Positions 8,741 to 17,386 are shown, numbered from the stretch's first letter. The stretch is DNA of 42,433 nt from Terriglobales bacterium (GCA_015654835.1 JAATGG010000220.1:1-42433); one strand, 5' to 3'. Numbers and translations: made by a program. The notes: generated by a model not told the origin, from the letters alone.

Positions 8741-9958
8741 TTACGCTCCCTGAATATGTAGCTCCTGAGCCAGGATGCCCATGTCTTTGTCGCCGCGTCC
8801 AGAGAGGTTCACCACCAGTATGTCACGCGCGGGCATGGTGGGAGCAAGGCGCAAGGCCTCTGCAACGGCGTGTGCGCTCTCAAGAGCGGGCAATATTCCC
8901 TCGGTGCGGGCCAGTTTCACGACCGCATCGAGAGCTGATTTGTCATCCTGCGACACGTACTCGGCCCGCCCCGAATCGTGCAACGCGGCGTGCTCGGGAC
9001 CGATGGAAGCATAATCGAGGCCTGCGGAAACCGAGTGAGTTTGCGCGATCTGGCCGTTTTCATCCTGCAATACATAGGAAAAAGTGCCTTGCAGGACGCC
9101 TGGAACACCACCGCTGAAGCGGGCTGCGTGCTCACCCAACGCAGTTCCGCGACCGCCGGCCTCAACCCCGATGAGCCGCACCTGGCGGTCGGGGATGAAT
9201 TCGTAAAAGGCTCCAATAGCATTAGACCCGCCGCCTACGCAGGCAATGACGGCGGTAGGCAGCCGGCCCTCTTTTTCGAGGATCTGCTGCTTCATCTCAA
9301 TACTGATAATCCGTTGAAAGTCGCGAACCATGGTGGGATAAGGGTGCGCTCCAAGAGCGCTGCCCAGCAGGTAATGGGTCGTACGGACGTTGGTGACCCA
9401 GTCCCGCATCGCCTCGCTGATGGCGTCTTTGAGCGTCTTGGCGCCCGAAGAGACGCCGCGCACCTCGGCGCCGAGCAGCCTCATGCGGAGAACGTTCAGC
9501 TCCTGGCGGGCCATGTCCACATCGCCCATGTAGATTACGCACTCCATGCCCAGCAGCGCGCACACGGTCGCCGTGGCCACGCCGTGCTGGCCGGCCCCAG
9601 TTTCGGCGATGATGCGGTGCTTGCCCATGCGCTTGGCAAGCAGGCCCTGGCCCAGAGCATTATTGATTTTGTGGGCGCCGGTGTGGAGCAGGTCTTCCCG
9701 CTTGAGGTAGATTTTTGCCCCGCCGAGCTGTTCCGTGAGCCGCTTGGCGAAATAGAGCGGCGTCGGCCGCCCGGCAAAGTCGTTCAGCAGCAGCGTCAAC
9801 TCGGCTTGGAAAGCCGCGTCGGCCTTGGCCACCTCGTACTCGTGTTCCAGTTCGACGAGCGCAGCCATGAGCGTCTCCGGGACATACCGTCCACCGTAGA
9901 TGCCGAACCGTCCAGGCCGCGACTCGGATGGAGCCGCTGGAAGAATCACCGATGCCAT
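8741..9958 (-). CDS. trpB: Tryptophan synthase beta chain
   Basis: TrpB is the pyridoxal-phosphate subunit that joins indole and serine to make tryptophan. The 405-aa protein has the [14 protein letters not shown] opening (residues 18-31), [20 protein letters not shown] with the PLP lysine at 97, [14 protein letters not shown], and the phosphate-binding [10 protein letters not shown]. These are features of the standard TrpB1 type. The ATG at 9958 is chosen because AGGAGG lies five bases upstream; a GTG 15 bases earlier would place that site inside the gene. It is directly followed by trpA. Upstream, a 112-base gap separates it from the higBA pair, so it may have a promoter of its own or rely on read-through from trpC. 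Confidence 0.97.
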   Translation of the reverse strand: MASVILPAAPSESRPGRFGIYGGRYVPETLMAALVELEHEYEVAKADAAFQAELTLLLNDFAGRPTPLYFAKRLTEQLGGAKIYLKREDLLHTGAHKINNALGQGLLAKRMGKHRIIAETGAGQHGVATATVCALLGMECVIYMGDVDMARQELNVLRMRLLGAEVRGVSSGAKTLKDAISEAMRDWVTNVRTTHYLLGSALGAHPYPTMVRDFQRIISIEMKQQILEKEGRLPTAVIACVGGGSNAIGAFYEFIPDRQVRLIGVEAGGRGTALGEHAARFSGGVPGVLQGTFSYVLQDENGQIAQTHSVSAGLDYASIGPEHAALHDSGRAEYVSQDDKSALDAVVKLARTEGILPALESAHAVAEALRLAPTMPARDILVVNLSGRGDKDMGILAQELHIQGA

Positions 9959-10070
9959 TAGGGCCTCCTGCACACTTGCCCGAGAGAATACGTAACTTTT
10001 TAGTGTACAAGGAGGAGCGTAAGAACACCCGGAAGACGGACAAGGCCCGCCATTTGATGCACAGACCCGG

Positions 10071-10352
10071 CTACGCTGCTTTCTTGACCCGCAAGGTCAC
10101 CCGAAGCCCAGCAGCCGCGAGCATATTCACGAGCATATCCAAGCCGAATAATTCGATTTTGCCGCGCATCAGGTTGGAAATACGGGGCTGCGTGACGCCA
10201 AAAGTCTTGGCCGCCTCGGTCTGGCTCAACCCTTCGTTCTCAATATGACGTTTGAGGACCAGCATTAGCGAGGACCGCAGCTTGAGATTTTCAGCACGGG
10301 CCGGAGAGTCCTCGATCGCGTCCCACACGCTCTGGTAACGATTTGGGGTCAT
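10071..10352 (-). CDS. higA: HigA-like antitoxin, XRE helix-turn-helix
   Basis: This 93-aa protein has a Cro/C1-type helix-turn-helix at about residues 38-70: [25 protein letters not shown] reads as the two DNA-binding helices. A short helical N-terminus ([22 protein letters not shown]) and a basic end ([11 protein letters not shown]) flank it. The form matches antitoxins partnered with Gp49-type HigB toxins. In such pairs the antitoxin binds the toxin and represses the shared promoter. The ATG at 10352 overlaps the toxin stop by 4 bases (ATGA), with the toxin first, as usual for HigBA. Longer frames upstream are toxin-gene shadows. The pair lies between trpF and trpB, interrupting the tryptophan genes. 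Confidence 0.85.
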   Translation of the reverse strand: MTPNRYQSVWDAIEDSPARAENLKLRSSLMLVLKRHIENEGLSQTEAAKTFGVTQPRISNLMRGKIELFGLDMLVNMLAAAGLRVTLRVKKAA

Positions 10353-10690
10353 GAATTCAACTCCTGTAGCAAATCTCGATAACGTTGCGTGGCAAGCGCG
10401 AGTGCCACGGCGCTGGTCTTCTGGGTCTTCTTTTGAAAACAATGCAATACATAGATCGCATCGGCAAATTTGGCAACATAGATCACCCGGAACGCTCCGT
10501 CCTTCTCGCGAATCCGTATCTCCCTTACGCCGGGGCCCACTGTATTGACAGGTTTCCAGTCGTCGGCATCGCCGCCTTCCTGCACCTGATAAAGTTGGTA
10601 ACCCGCCTCCCGCCGCACAGCAACGGGAAACCTGCATAAGTCGGCAAGCGCACTTCCCCGAAACTCGATAGGCTTCGCGGTTTTGCTCAC
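10349..10690 (-). CDS. higB: HigB-like toxin, phage Gp49/RelE-superfamily
   Basis: This 113-aa protein resembles the Gp49-like (DUF891) branch of RelE/HigB toxins, ribosome-associated mRNA interferases. Visible landmarks are KPIEFRGSALADLCRFP near the N-terminus, the QLYQVQEG loop, VREIRIREKDGAFRVIYVAKF in the beta sheet, and IYVLHCFQKKTQKTS, the usual C-terminal strand with a basic FxKK-type motif. The GTG at 10690 is chosen because the family begins about there and because a TATAAT box lies only six bases upstream, leaving no room for a longer product from that promoter. No clear ribosome binding site precedes it, so the message may be leaderless. Followed by its antitoxin with a 4-base overlap. 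Confidence 0.85.
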   Translation of the reverse strand: MSKTAKPIEFRGSALADLCRFPVAVRREAGYQLYQVQEGGDADDWKPVNTVGPGVREIRIREKDGAFRVIYVAKFADAIYVLHCFQKKTQKTSAVALALATQRYRDLLQELNS

Positions 10691-10696
10691 CGCCAA

Positions 10697-10702
10697 ATTA
10701 TA
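10697..10702 (-). promoter_or_regulatory. Perfect -10 box directly before higB
   Basis: The minus strand reads TATAAT at 10702-10697, six bases before the GTG start of the toxin gene. Transcription would start close to, or at, that codon. No good -35 hexamer is visible at the usual distance. It suggests the HigBA pair has its own, possibly self-repressed, promoter inside the trp block. Confidence 0.5.
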
Positions 10703-10761
10703 CAAGATTTCGCATAATCCGGAGATTTTAATAGGTTCAGACTCAAGAAATATCTGGCTGT

Positions 10762-11448
10762 CTATTCGCGGACTGCGGCGCGCGCGTTGGCAACGAAGGC
10801 CAGCACCTTGGCAGGGTCCTTGCGGCCCGGAGCCAATTCGACCCCCGAAGCCACGTCCACGCCAAAGGGACGGAGGGTCGCGATAGCCTCCGCTACGTTG
10901 GCGGCGGATAGTCCACCGGCGGCGATCAATTTGAATTTGCCGTGGGCCCCAAAAACGGTCTGCCGAGCTTCGGTCCAATCGAAAGCGACCCCGGTGCCAC
11001 CAACGGCGGTCGCCGTGCGCGAGTCGATCAAAATGGCATCCACGTTGGGATCCTGATTGGCGGCAATCGCCTGTTCGGCTGCGCCCGCGCCGAAATGAAC
11101 GACGCGGAGGATGCGCAATTTTGGGCCTAGAAGTTCGCGCAGCATCGCCGACAACTCTGGGCTGGCCTCGGAATGCAGTTGCACACCGGTCAGGCCGCAG
11201 GTGCGCACGGTTGAAACAATTTCGTCGAGCGTCGCATCCACGAAGACACCGATTTTTTCCAGGGCTGCCGGCAGATAGGGCACGATGGCTGCTACTTGGG
11301 GCGCAGTTACGCGGCGGGGGCTGGGTGCAAACACGAAGCCAACCGCATCGGCGCCGGCGGCGGCGGCTAACTGCGCATCCTCAAGTGAGGTATTGGCGCA
11401 GATTTTGACCCACAAAGGCGCGACGCCGAAGGATGAGAGCGCGGTCAT
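10762..11448 (-). CDS. trpF: Phosphoribosylanthranilate isomerase
   Basis: TrpF performs the Amadori rearrangement of phosphoribosylanthranilate to CdRP, the step before TrpC. The 228-aa TIM-barrel protein has WVKICANTSLEDAQLAAAAGADAVGFVF at the start, with the general base Cys at residue 17, the SPR motif after it, GVQLHSEASP near 88-97, and GTGVAFDW with the general acid Asp 157. The phosphate-binding end LIAAGGLSAANVAEA and GVDVASGVE is present. Its ATG overlaps the trpC stop by 4 bases (ATGA), so translation is coupled. It is followed by a 71-base gap and then the higBA pair. Confidence 0.97.
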   Translation of the reverse strand: MTALSSFGVAPLWVKICANTSLEDAQLAAAAGADAVGFVFAPSPRRVTAPQVAAIVPYLPAALEKIGVFVDATLDEIVSTVRTCGLTGVQLHSEASPELSAMLRELLGPKLRILRVVHFGAGAAEQAIAANQDPNVDAILIDSRTATAVGGTGVAFDWTEARQTVFGAHGKFKLIAAGGLSAANVAEAIATLRPFGVDVASGVELAPGRKDPAKVLAFVANARAAVRE

Positions 11449-12257
11449 GGAGTAACCATGGCGCCCGCAATCAACGCCTCCAAAGCCTGGCCAGGATCGG
11501 GCTGGCGCATCAGGCTCTCGCCGATAAGGAAGGCATCGAATCCCGCCGAGCGGAGACGAGCTACGTCGCTCGAACTGGAGATGCCGCTCTCTGCAACGCG
11601 CACGGCACTCGCCGGAATGCGGGCTGCGAGTTCGAGCGAAGTCTCAAGCCGAACGTCGAAGGTCTTGAGATTGCGGTTGTTCACGCCGATCGCATCGGCA
11701 CCGGTTTCGCCGAGCGAGTCGAGCACACGGTCAAGCTCGTCGCCTGTGTGCACCTCGACCAGCACATCGAGCGAAAAGCTGTGCGCCACAGCGGCAAATT
11801 GTTTCAACTCAGCATCGGTGAGAGCTGCGACAATCAGAAGAATGGCGTCTGCGCTGTGTGCGCGGGCTTCGACAATCTGGTACTCGTCCACCGTAAAGTC
11901 TTTGCGAAGGCAGGGCAAAACCGCTGTCGCCGAAGCCAGTTCCAGATTGCGCAGGCTGCCTTGAAAGTACGGCTCGTCGGTCAGCACCGAAAGCGCGGCC
12001 GCTCCGCCGGCTTGGTAGCGCTCCGCCAGCCAGGCAACGTCGAAATCCGCGCGGATCAGCCCTTTGGATGGCGAGGCTTTCTTGATCTCGGCAATCACCG
12101 CTGGGCCTAAGGCCGCTTGCCGGCGCAATGCCGCAGCCCACCCGCGCGGTTGATGCCGGGCTGCTTGCTGCTCCAATTGCGCGACAGAAATGGATGCCTT
12201 GGCAGCCGTTACCGTCGCTCGGGTTGTCGCTAGAATTTTGTCGAGTCGAGTAGCCAT
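11445..12257 (-). CDS. trpC: Indole-3-glycerol phosphate synthase
   Basis: TrpC closes the indole ring, turning CdRP into indole-3-glycerol phosphate. The 270-aa protein carries the diagnostic VIAEIKKASPSKG (residues 54-66, with catalytic Glu 57 and Lys 59), ALSVLTDEPYFQGS, LRKDFTVDEYQI (catalytic Lys), ADAIGVNNRNLKTF and AESGISSSSDVARL. The ATG at 12257 fits the family N-terminus; an open frame extends upstream but has no family similarity. It is the first gene of the aromatic block, and a TATACT box lies just 12 bases before it, implying a very short leader. trpE, trpG and trpD are not adjacent, so anthranilate must be supplied from elsewhere on the genome. Confidence 0.97.
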   Translation of the reverse strand: MATRLDKILATTRATVTAAKASISVAQLEQQAARHQPRGWAAALRRQAALGPAVIAEIKKASPSKGLIRADFDVAWLAERYQAGGAAALSVLTDEPYFQGSLRNLELASATAVLPCLRKDFTVDEYQIVEARAHSADAILLIVAALTDAELKQFAAVAHSFSLDVLVEVHTGDELDRVLDSLGETGADAIGVNNRNLKTFDVRLETSLELAARIPASAVRVAESGISSSSDVARLRSAGFDAFLIGESLMRQPDPGQALEALIAGAMVTP

Positions 12258-12633
12258 ATCTTTATATTGAGTATACGAGGCAGGTAATCGCTCCAAAAAC
12301 GACGCGCGGCAGCCTTCGTGACGTCTTTCGCTGCCTCTGTATCCGTCTCGCGGGCGGTCATAGAGGGCAGCGAACGCAGTGCGTCCGGGTAACGGTCCGT
12401 TGCGAAACTGCCAGCCGAGGCATCGCCGGGATCGTGAACATCCAGATGGCTTCAACCAACCCAATGCCACTCTTGCTGAGTTATCCCCTGAGTGTGAAGT
12501 GTGAAACAGTGGGCAGAAAATCTATAACTAACTTCAGCAAAACTATAACTCCGAGCCGCACGTCGGTTTTATGTATACCCTATTTGGCAACGGGTAAACG
12601 GCGGCTTCGTGTAGAATTCCTGCAGATCGCGCC
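12258..12633. other. Divergent trpC/gntR promoter region
   Basis: This 376-base gap lies between divergent genes. On the minus strand TATACT (12275-12270) is a good -10 for trpC, with a poor TTGGAG-like -35. Two copies of the palindrome GTATAC occur, at 12271-12276 next to trpC and at 12573-12578 before gntR; FCD-type GntR operators often contain such GT-N-AC symmetry, so these are candidate sites. TAGAAT at 12612-12617 may be the gntR -10. A 43-codon minus frame (12361-12230, beginning MTARETDTEAA) overlaps the trpC start; it has no ribosome binding site, and I do not count it as a gene. Confidence 0.45.
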
Positions 12634-13320
12634 ATGCTGAAAATTCCCAAATATCCCAACCTGACCGAGCTTGCGTACTTACACGTCAAGCAATACATTC
12701 TGGAAGGTTCCCTGAGGGAAGGGACGAAGCTGACCGAAGAATCCCTCGCTACGCAGCTCGGCATCAGCAAGTCGCCGGTGCGTGAGGCGCTTAACCGTCT
12801 GGAGAGCGACGGCCTGGTTCTTATCGAGCCTCGCCGCGGCGCGTATGTCCGCAAGTTTTCACTGAAGGAGGCGTGCGACCTATATGGTGTCCGCGAGGTG
12901 CTTGAAGTGCACGCCGTTGGGATGGCACAGATCACGCCCAGCCTTCTGACGGATCTTGCCGAGAGCATTGCCCGCACTAGGAAGAATCTCGAAGTGGGCG
13001 ACATGATGGCTCACGTCGAAGAGGACATTCGCTTTCACAACTTTATCGCCGCCGCTACCGGCAATGACGAGCTCTGCCGGATGGTTGAGAACGTCAACCA
13101 GAAGAGCGTTCTGTGCCGATCGAAGACCTATGCTCTCTCCGCCACCACTGCCCCGAAAAGCCACAGCCGAATCTACCTCGCGTTGAAAGAAGGGCGGCGA
13201 CAGCTTGCCCAGGAGGCAATGCGCGATCATATCGTATTTGTCCGCGATACCCTGCTGAACTCTTTGCGCGCCGCAGAGTTGGAAAGCCTTTCGCAAGAAG
13301 GCACCAATGCAATGTTATAG
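12634..13320 (+). CDS. GntR-family transcriptional regulator, FCD (FadR-type) subfamily
   Basis: This 228-aa regulator has an N-terminal winged helix (residues 8-75) with the classic KLTEESLATQLGISKSPVREALNRLESDGLVLIEPRRGAYV pattern. A C-terminal helical FCD ligand domain follows. The usual metal and ligand residues are visible as EEDIRFHNFIAA (Asp, His), APKSHSRIY (His) and AMRDHIVFV (His). Such proteins bind organic acids, amino acids or sugar acids and usually repress the genes beside them. A gamma-glutamyltransferase gene follows 72 bases downstream on the same strand, and trpC lies divergently. The GGT gene is the more likely target, perhaps with autoregulation. No strong ribosome binding site precedes the ATG. 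The effector cannot be predicted. Confidence 0.92.
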   Translation: MLKIPKYPNLTELAYLHVKQYILEGSLREGTKLTEESLATQLGISKSPVREALNRLESDGLVLIEPRRGAYVRKFSLKEACDLYGVREVLEVHAVGMAQITPSLLTDLAESIARTRKNLEVGDMMAHVEEDIRFHNFIAAATGNDELCRMVENVNQKSVLCRSKTYALSATTAPKSHSRIYLALKEGRRQLAQEAMRDHIVFVRDTLLNSLRAAELESLSQEGTNAML

Positions 13321-13392
13321 AGCCTGCCGGACACAGCTATAAACAGCACGAATCAAAACTGATTTCATCCTAAAAAATGACGGGAGATATCT

Positions 13393-15243
13393 ATGCGTCG
13401 CCGTACGTTTCTAGCAACAATGCCACTGGCTGCAGCGGGAGCCACGATCTCCGCGCAAAGCCAAAATAGCGGCCTTGCCCCGAGCAGTGCGAGCGAAGGC
13501 TTGCCTGCCAACCTCCCCAAGTTTCAGGCTTCAGGCAGCGAACGATTCACGCGCCCTGACGTTCATGCGGGCGACCGGCCATCCGGCGCCAGCTTTAGTT
13601 CGCGCTCTGCAGCGGTTGGCTGCTCCGGCGCAGTAGGCACGGCCCATCCACTCGCTACGCAAGCAGCCATTGAAATGCTCAAACGTGGCGGCTCCGCCGT
13701 GGACGCAGCGATTGCAGCCAATGCCGTTCTCGGCTTTGTCGAGCCTGTGAGCGCGGGCCTCGGCGGCGATTGCTATGCATTCGTCTGGGATCCCAAGGTG
13801 GGCAAGCTCGCGGGAATGGCGAGCTCTGGCCGCTCTCCGAAGTCGCTGTCGCTTGCCACGGCTCGCTCACGCGCACGGAACGGTGTGCTGCCCAAACTCG
13901 GCGCTGTTACCGTTTCAACGCCTGGCGCACTCGATGGCTGGTGGACACTGCACCAGCGTTACGGAAAGCTGAAGTGGGCCGAGTTGTTCGAGCCCGCTAT
14001 TCATTACTGTCAGGCCGGCGCGCCGGTTCCGCAGATCATAGGATGGTACCTCAAGCGCAACATGGCTGCCTTTCTGCGTCCGGGGTCGGGCGTGGAAGAA
14101 ACAGCCAATGCAGTGCAGACTTACACACCGGGTGGCGTAGCTCCCAACGAATATGATGTACGCCGCAACCCAGACTTGGCACGCACTTATCGCATGGTCG
14201 CCGAAGGAGGCCGCGATGCCTTCTACGACGGTCCTATCGCCAAAACCATCGACGCTTATTTCAAACGTATCGGCGGCTGGCTTTCGCAAGAAGACCTGCA
14301 CGAGCATCGCGCCGAGTGGGTGGAACCTCTTGTCAGTAAGTACCGCGGCGTCGATGTCTACGCGATGGGAGCCAATACGCAAGGGCTTGCAACGCTGCAG
14401 ATGCTCAATATCATTGAGCAATTCGATCTGCGCGAGTTTGGCTTTCAGTCACCGCAATCGCTGCATGTACAGATTGAAGCCAAACGCCTCGCCTATGAGG
14501 ACCGTGCCCGCTTCTACGCCGATCCGCATTTCGCCAAAATCCCCACCGAGTGGCTTAACTCAAAGGACTATGCGCAGGAGCGCGCCAAACTGATTCGTCT
14601 CGATCGCATTCTAGAACCCGTGTATCCCGGGCAAGCGCCAAGCCATGGGGACACCACGTACTTCTCTACCGCCGATCAGGACGGAATGATGGTGTCGATG
14701 ATTCAGTCGAACTTCCGCGGAATGGGTTCGGGACTGGTGGCCGATGGGCTAGGATTCATGTTCCAGGATCGCGGCGAACTTTTCTCGTTGCAAGATGGGC
14801 ACCCGAACATCTACGCACCGGGCAAGCGCCCCTTCCAGACAATCATTCCCGGCTTCGCTTCGAAAGATGGCGTGCCATGGCTCGCATTCGGCGTCATGGG
14901 CGGCGATATGCAGCCGCAAGGGCAGACGCAGATCATCGTGAATCGCGTGGATTACGGACTCGATGTGCAAGCCGCCGGCGACAGTCCGCGGTGGCACCAC
15001 GAAGGCTCTTCACAAAGCATGGGTGAGGACTCGCCCAATCTTACGTCGCGTGGCATTGTTCGACTTGAGGCCGGCGTGCCTGTCGAAACGCGTAAGGCAC
15101 TTATCGCGATGGGCTGGCCGATGGGGGAGAGCGATGGCGGATTTGGCCGCTATGAATGCATCGAAAACCGCAGGCAGGGCGCGGATCGCGTCTACGCGGC
15201 GGCGAGTGAAATGCGCGCTGACGGCGTTGCATTAGCTTATTAG
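13393..15243 (+). CDS. Tat-exported gamma-glutamyltransferase family protein
   Basis: Gamma-glutamyltransferases cleave or transfer the gamma-glutamyl group of glutathione and similar compounds, after self-cleaving into two chains. The 616-aa precursor begins MRRRTFLATMPLAAAGATIS, a twin-arginine signal. Family landmarks follow: GAVGTAHPLATQAAIEMLKRGGSAVDAA (about 76-103), VEPVSAGLGGDCYAF, and the processing site HGDTTYFSTADQDG with Thr 421 as the likely nucleophile. Near the end is GVMGGDMQPQGQTQIIVN. The GGD...QGQ form and the PRWHHEG phrase resemble the YwrD/acylase-like branch of the family more than E. coli Ggt, so the substrate may be another gamma-glutamyl or acyl compound. GGGAGA lies five bases before the ATG. 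It probably shares a transcript with the GntR gene. Confidence 0.92.
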   Translation: MRRRTFLATMPLAAAGATISAQSQNSGLAPSSASEGLPANLPKFQASGSERFTRPDVHAGDRPSGASFSSRSAAVGCSGAVGTAHPLATQAAIEMLKRGGSAVDAAIAANAVLGFVEPVSAGLGGDCYAFVWDPKVGKLAGMASSGRSPKSLSLATARSRARNGVLPKLGAVTVSTPGALDGWWTLHQRYGKLKWAELFEPAIHYCQAGAPVPQIIGWYLKRNMAAFLRPGSGVEETANAVQTYTPGGVAPNEYDVRRNPDLARTYRMVAEGGRDAFYDGPIAKTIDAYFKRIGGWLSQEDLHEHRAEWVEPLVSKYRGVDVYAMGANTQGLATLQMLNIIEQFDLREFGFQSPQSLHVQIEAKRLAYEDRARFYADPHFAKIPTEWLNSKDYAQERAKLIRLDRILEPVYPGQAPSHGDTTYFSTADQDGMMVSMIQSNFRGMGSGLVADGLGFMFQDRGELFSLQDGHPNIYAPGKRPFQTIIPGFASKDGVPWLAFGVMGGDMQPQGQTQIIVNRVDYGLDVQAAGDSPRWHHEGSSQSMGEDSPNLTSRGIVRLEAGVPVETRKALIAMGWPMGESDGGFGRYECIENRRQGADRVYAAASEMRADGVALAY

Positions 15244-15488
15244 ATCGATAAGTGGTGGCGTCCGTGCCAAGCTAAAATAATGACGCGGCACCGGCGCTCC
15301 TGCCACGCTATTCTCTATCAGGTCGTCCGGCTAAGTAAGTGATGAGTCACCGCTCTAATGTCGGGTCCCCGGCTATTTTCAAGCAGTCACCGGAATATGC
15401 AAACGGAATCGTTCATGCCCCGGCAGTTGTGCAGGGCAGCCAAAATAATAAATAGGCGCGGACACTATCCAAGTGCACTAGGTTTGAA

Positions 15489-16697
15489 CTACACAATGGC
15501 TTCCTGCGGCCTCGGCTGCACATTGACTTGCGGCATATCGCAGGCCGATCGGTAGATTTCCGACAGCATCGCATAATTGGATTCAGCCGTATATTTATTT
15601 TCATATTCAGATCGCGCATAGCTCCGCATCCTTTCCACCTCGATAGGATTCGTAAAAGCCCACTCGACCATGCTGGCCAGTTCTTCCGGCCGTCCCGGGG
15701 TAAACAGCAGCCCCGCCTTTCTGTCCGTCACCACTTCGGCCATCGCGCCGAGACGCGACGCAATTACCGGAAGGCCAGCCGCAAAAGCTTCTGCAAGCAC
15801 CAGCGGAAAGCCTTCGTACCACACCGACGGAAAGACAAGGAATGCCGCTCTAGCCATTAAGCGAGACACTTCCTCCGCACCGCGCCATCCTAACCATTCA
15901 ATACAAGGGTTTCTGAAAGCCGCCTCTTGTACTTTCGAAGCCAACGGCCCTTCACCCACTATCTTGAGTGGCCGCTTCGTCTTGAGACGCGCCCATGCCT
16001 CAAGAAGCGTGTCGATTCCTTTTTCAGCAGAGAGCCGCCCGACAAAAAGAACATAGCCATCATGGCCCTCTTCCCTTGCCGGGCTGGAGGTAACAAAGTT
16101 TGGCTTGACGACGATCTTGTGTGCGGGCAGCCCCCCCGCTATGAATTTCTGCCTGGCGAACTCTGTCAGCGCAATGAAGCGGCTCACCGTGCGGGTCCAT
16201 GTCGCAACAGCGCGGTGGGCAAATAACATATTGGCAACCGCTGCGCTCGCTGTACGGCTTTGACGATAGCAACCATGTTGTACAGCAGGCCATGGAATGA
16301 CCTTGCCCATGCAGTCTTCACATACTTTGCCATCGCGCAGAAGAGTTGCCGCAGGACAAAGCAACCGATAGTTATGCAAAGTTTGAACTAACGGAATGGC
16401 GGTCCGATGACACGCGTAATGGACCGACGGAGATAACTTCGGGAAAAAATTATGTACATGGACCAGATCTGGCTGGAATCCCCGCAGCCGCGCTCTTACT
16501 TCCCGTCGCGTTTCAAGCGAGTACACGCAACGCAATGCAGCTTCAAGAGCTTCGCTCTTACCAACAATGGAATCATTGCTTTCTTCAAAGATCTCGATCT
16601 CGTGCCCTCTGTTGCGAAGTAATCCGGCTTCAGCTTGAACAACGCTGTCTTCGCCGCCCTTTTGCTGGTAGCGGTTATGCACAATCAGAATTCGCAT
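15489..16697 (-). CDS. Glycosyltransferase family 4
   Basis: This 402-aa GT-B fold enzyme would transfer a sugar from an activated donor in exopolysaccharide synthesis at the inner face of the membrane. The N-terminal acceptor domain includes QKGGEDSVVQAEAGLLRNRGHEV-like sequence and DLVHVHNFFPKLSP. The C-terminal donor domain has LFVGRLSAEKGIDTLLEAW (about 225-245) and the E-x7-E signature in YEGFPLVLAEAFAAGLPVIAS. A CxxC-bearing insert (KVCEDCMGKVIPWPAVQHGCYRQS) marks the subgroup often found in O-antigen loci. It is the most downstream gene of the capsule region, beyond the small HTH gene and its terminator, so it needs its own promoter in the 190 bases before it. Linkage and sugar cannot be read from the sequence. 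Confidence 0.93.
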   Translation of the reverse strand: MRILIVHNRYQQKGGEDSVVQAEAGLLRNRGHEIEIFEESNDSIVGKSEALEAALRCVYSLETRREVRARLRGFQPDLVHVHNFFPKLSPSVHYACHRTAIPLVQTLHNYRLLCPAATLLRDGKVCEDCMGKVIPWPAVQHGCYRQSRTASAAVANMLFAHRAVATWTRTVSRFIALTEFARQKFIAGGLPAHKIVVKPNFVTSSPAREEGHDGYVLFVGRLSAEKGIDTLLEAWARLKTKRPLKIVGEGPLASKVQEAAFRNPCIEWLGWRGAEEVSRLMARAAFLVFPSVWYEGFPLVLAEAFAAGLPVIASRLGAMAEVVTDRKAGLLFTPGRPEELASMVEWAFTNPIEVERMRSYARSEYENKYTAESNYAMLSEIYRSACDMPQVNVQPRPQEAIV

Positions 16698-16889
16698 TTA
16701 TAAACCTCGAATGGATTAGCGCCTATCTTGGATTGAGGATTCTGGAATTACTTATGGTGGGCCGTGCAGAACATCCGGTGAGGATGACCGCAAACCAGGC
16801 AGGCAGGCTACGCCGCCGGCTATCACGGAACCGTCGCGCGCTCTGTCATGCGTACGGAGATTTTTTGAGAAAGATACTTATATCCAGAT

Positions 16890-16916
16890 AAAAAGAGCCC
16901 GGCAAAATGCCAGGCT
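16890..16916 (-). terminator. Intrinsic terminator after the HTH gene
   Basis: Read on the minus strand, AGCCTGGC pairs with GCCGGGCT (one G-T wobble) around ATTTT, followed by CTTTTTAT. This is a textbook rho-independent terminator, about 75 bases after the stop of the HTH gene at 16991. It should insulate the glycosyltransferase gene at 15489-16697 from upstream transcription. Confidence 0.8.
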
Positions 16917-16990
16917 TCATTCTCTCGAATGACTCTTTACATTACTCTCGATGGCCCGTGCGCAACCTAATTAATAGGGATGTGCCGAAT

Positions 16991-17386
16991 CTATCGATTG
17001 CTCCAGTGGCTTGCTCGATGCCTGTCGTGATTCTCTCTTGGTAGATGCCGCGGCACTGCTCGCCCGGCATCGTGAAGATTCATTTCAAGCTGCCATAGCC
17101 TGGCCGCGAGTTCTTTTGTCTCGGCCTCCAAGCGAAGCAGACTCTCCTTCAGGTAGTCCTGACCAACATCGCTGCTACCATTCTCCGGCATATCGCCTAG
17201 TTTCGATCTGTTTTTGACAAGCCATGTATCCAGCTCATCTGCAAGGGCAACTACCGCTGTTCTGCGCTTGCTGGCAGGCCTGTGAACCGGCATACCGAAT
17301 TGCAGTTCCCAGCGTTGCGCTGTCCGCACACCTCGTTCGAGGTGGGTACTAATTTCTTTCCAACCATTCAGAATTTTTTGCTCCAT
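16991..17386 (-). CDS. Short MerR-like helix-turn-helix protein with C-terminal coiled coil
   Basis: The first 60 residues of this 131-aa protein form a DNA-binding domain: ILNGWKEISTHLERGVRTAQRWE then FGMPVHRPASKRRTAVVALADELDTWL. This NGWKEI/GRGVRTxQRWE domain is very common in Acidobacteriota, usually fused to large sensor or TPR domains. Here it stands alone with a helical, probably coiled-coil tail (DYLKESLLRLEAETKELAARLWQLEMNL, about 80-107) and a basic end. GGAGGA precedes the ATG by ten bases. Upstream are an extended -10 and a 16-base inverted repeat; downstream is a strong terminator, so it is an independent single-gene unit inside the capsule region. It could be a local regulator of the exopolysaccharide genes; this is inferred from position only. 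Confidence 0.85.
   Translation of the reverse strand: MEQKILNGWKEISTHLERGVRTAQRWELQFGMPVHRPASKRRTAVVALADELDTWLVKNRSKLGDMPENGSSDVGQDYLKESLLRLEAETKELAARLWQLEMNLHDAGRAVPRHLPRENHDRHRASHWSNR

Noticed and set aside
8978..9961. 327-codon plus-strand frame
   Set aside because: It is the antisense shadow of trpB.
12230..12361. 43-codon minus frame overlapping the trpC start, considered as a trp leader peptide
   Set aside because: It has only two Trp codons, which are not adjacent, no attenuator-like hairpins and no ribosome binding site.
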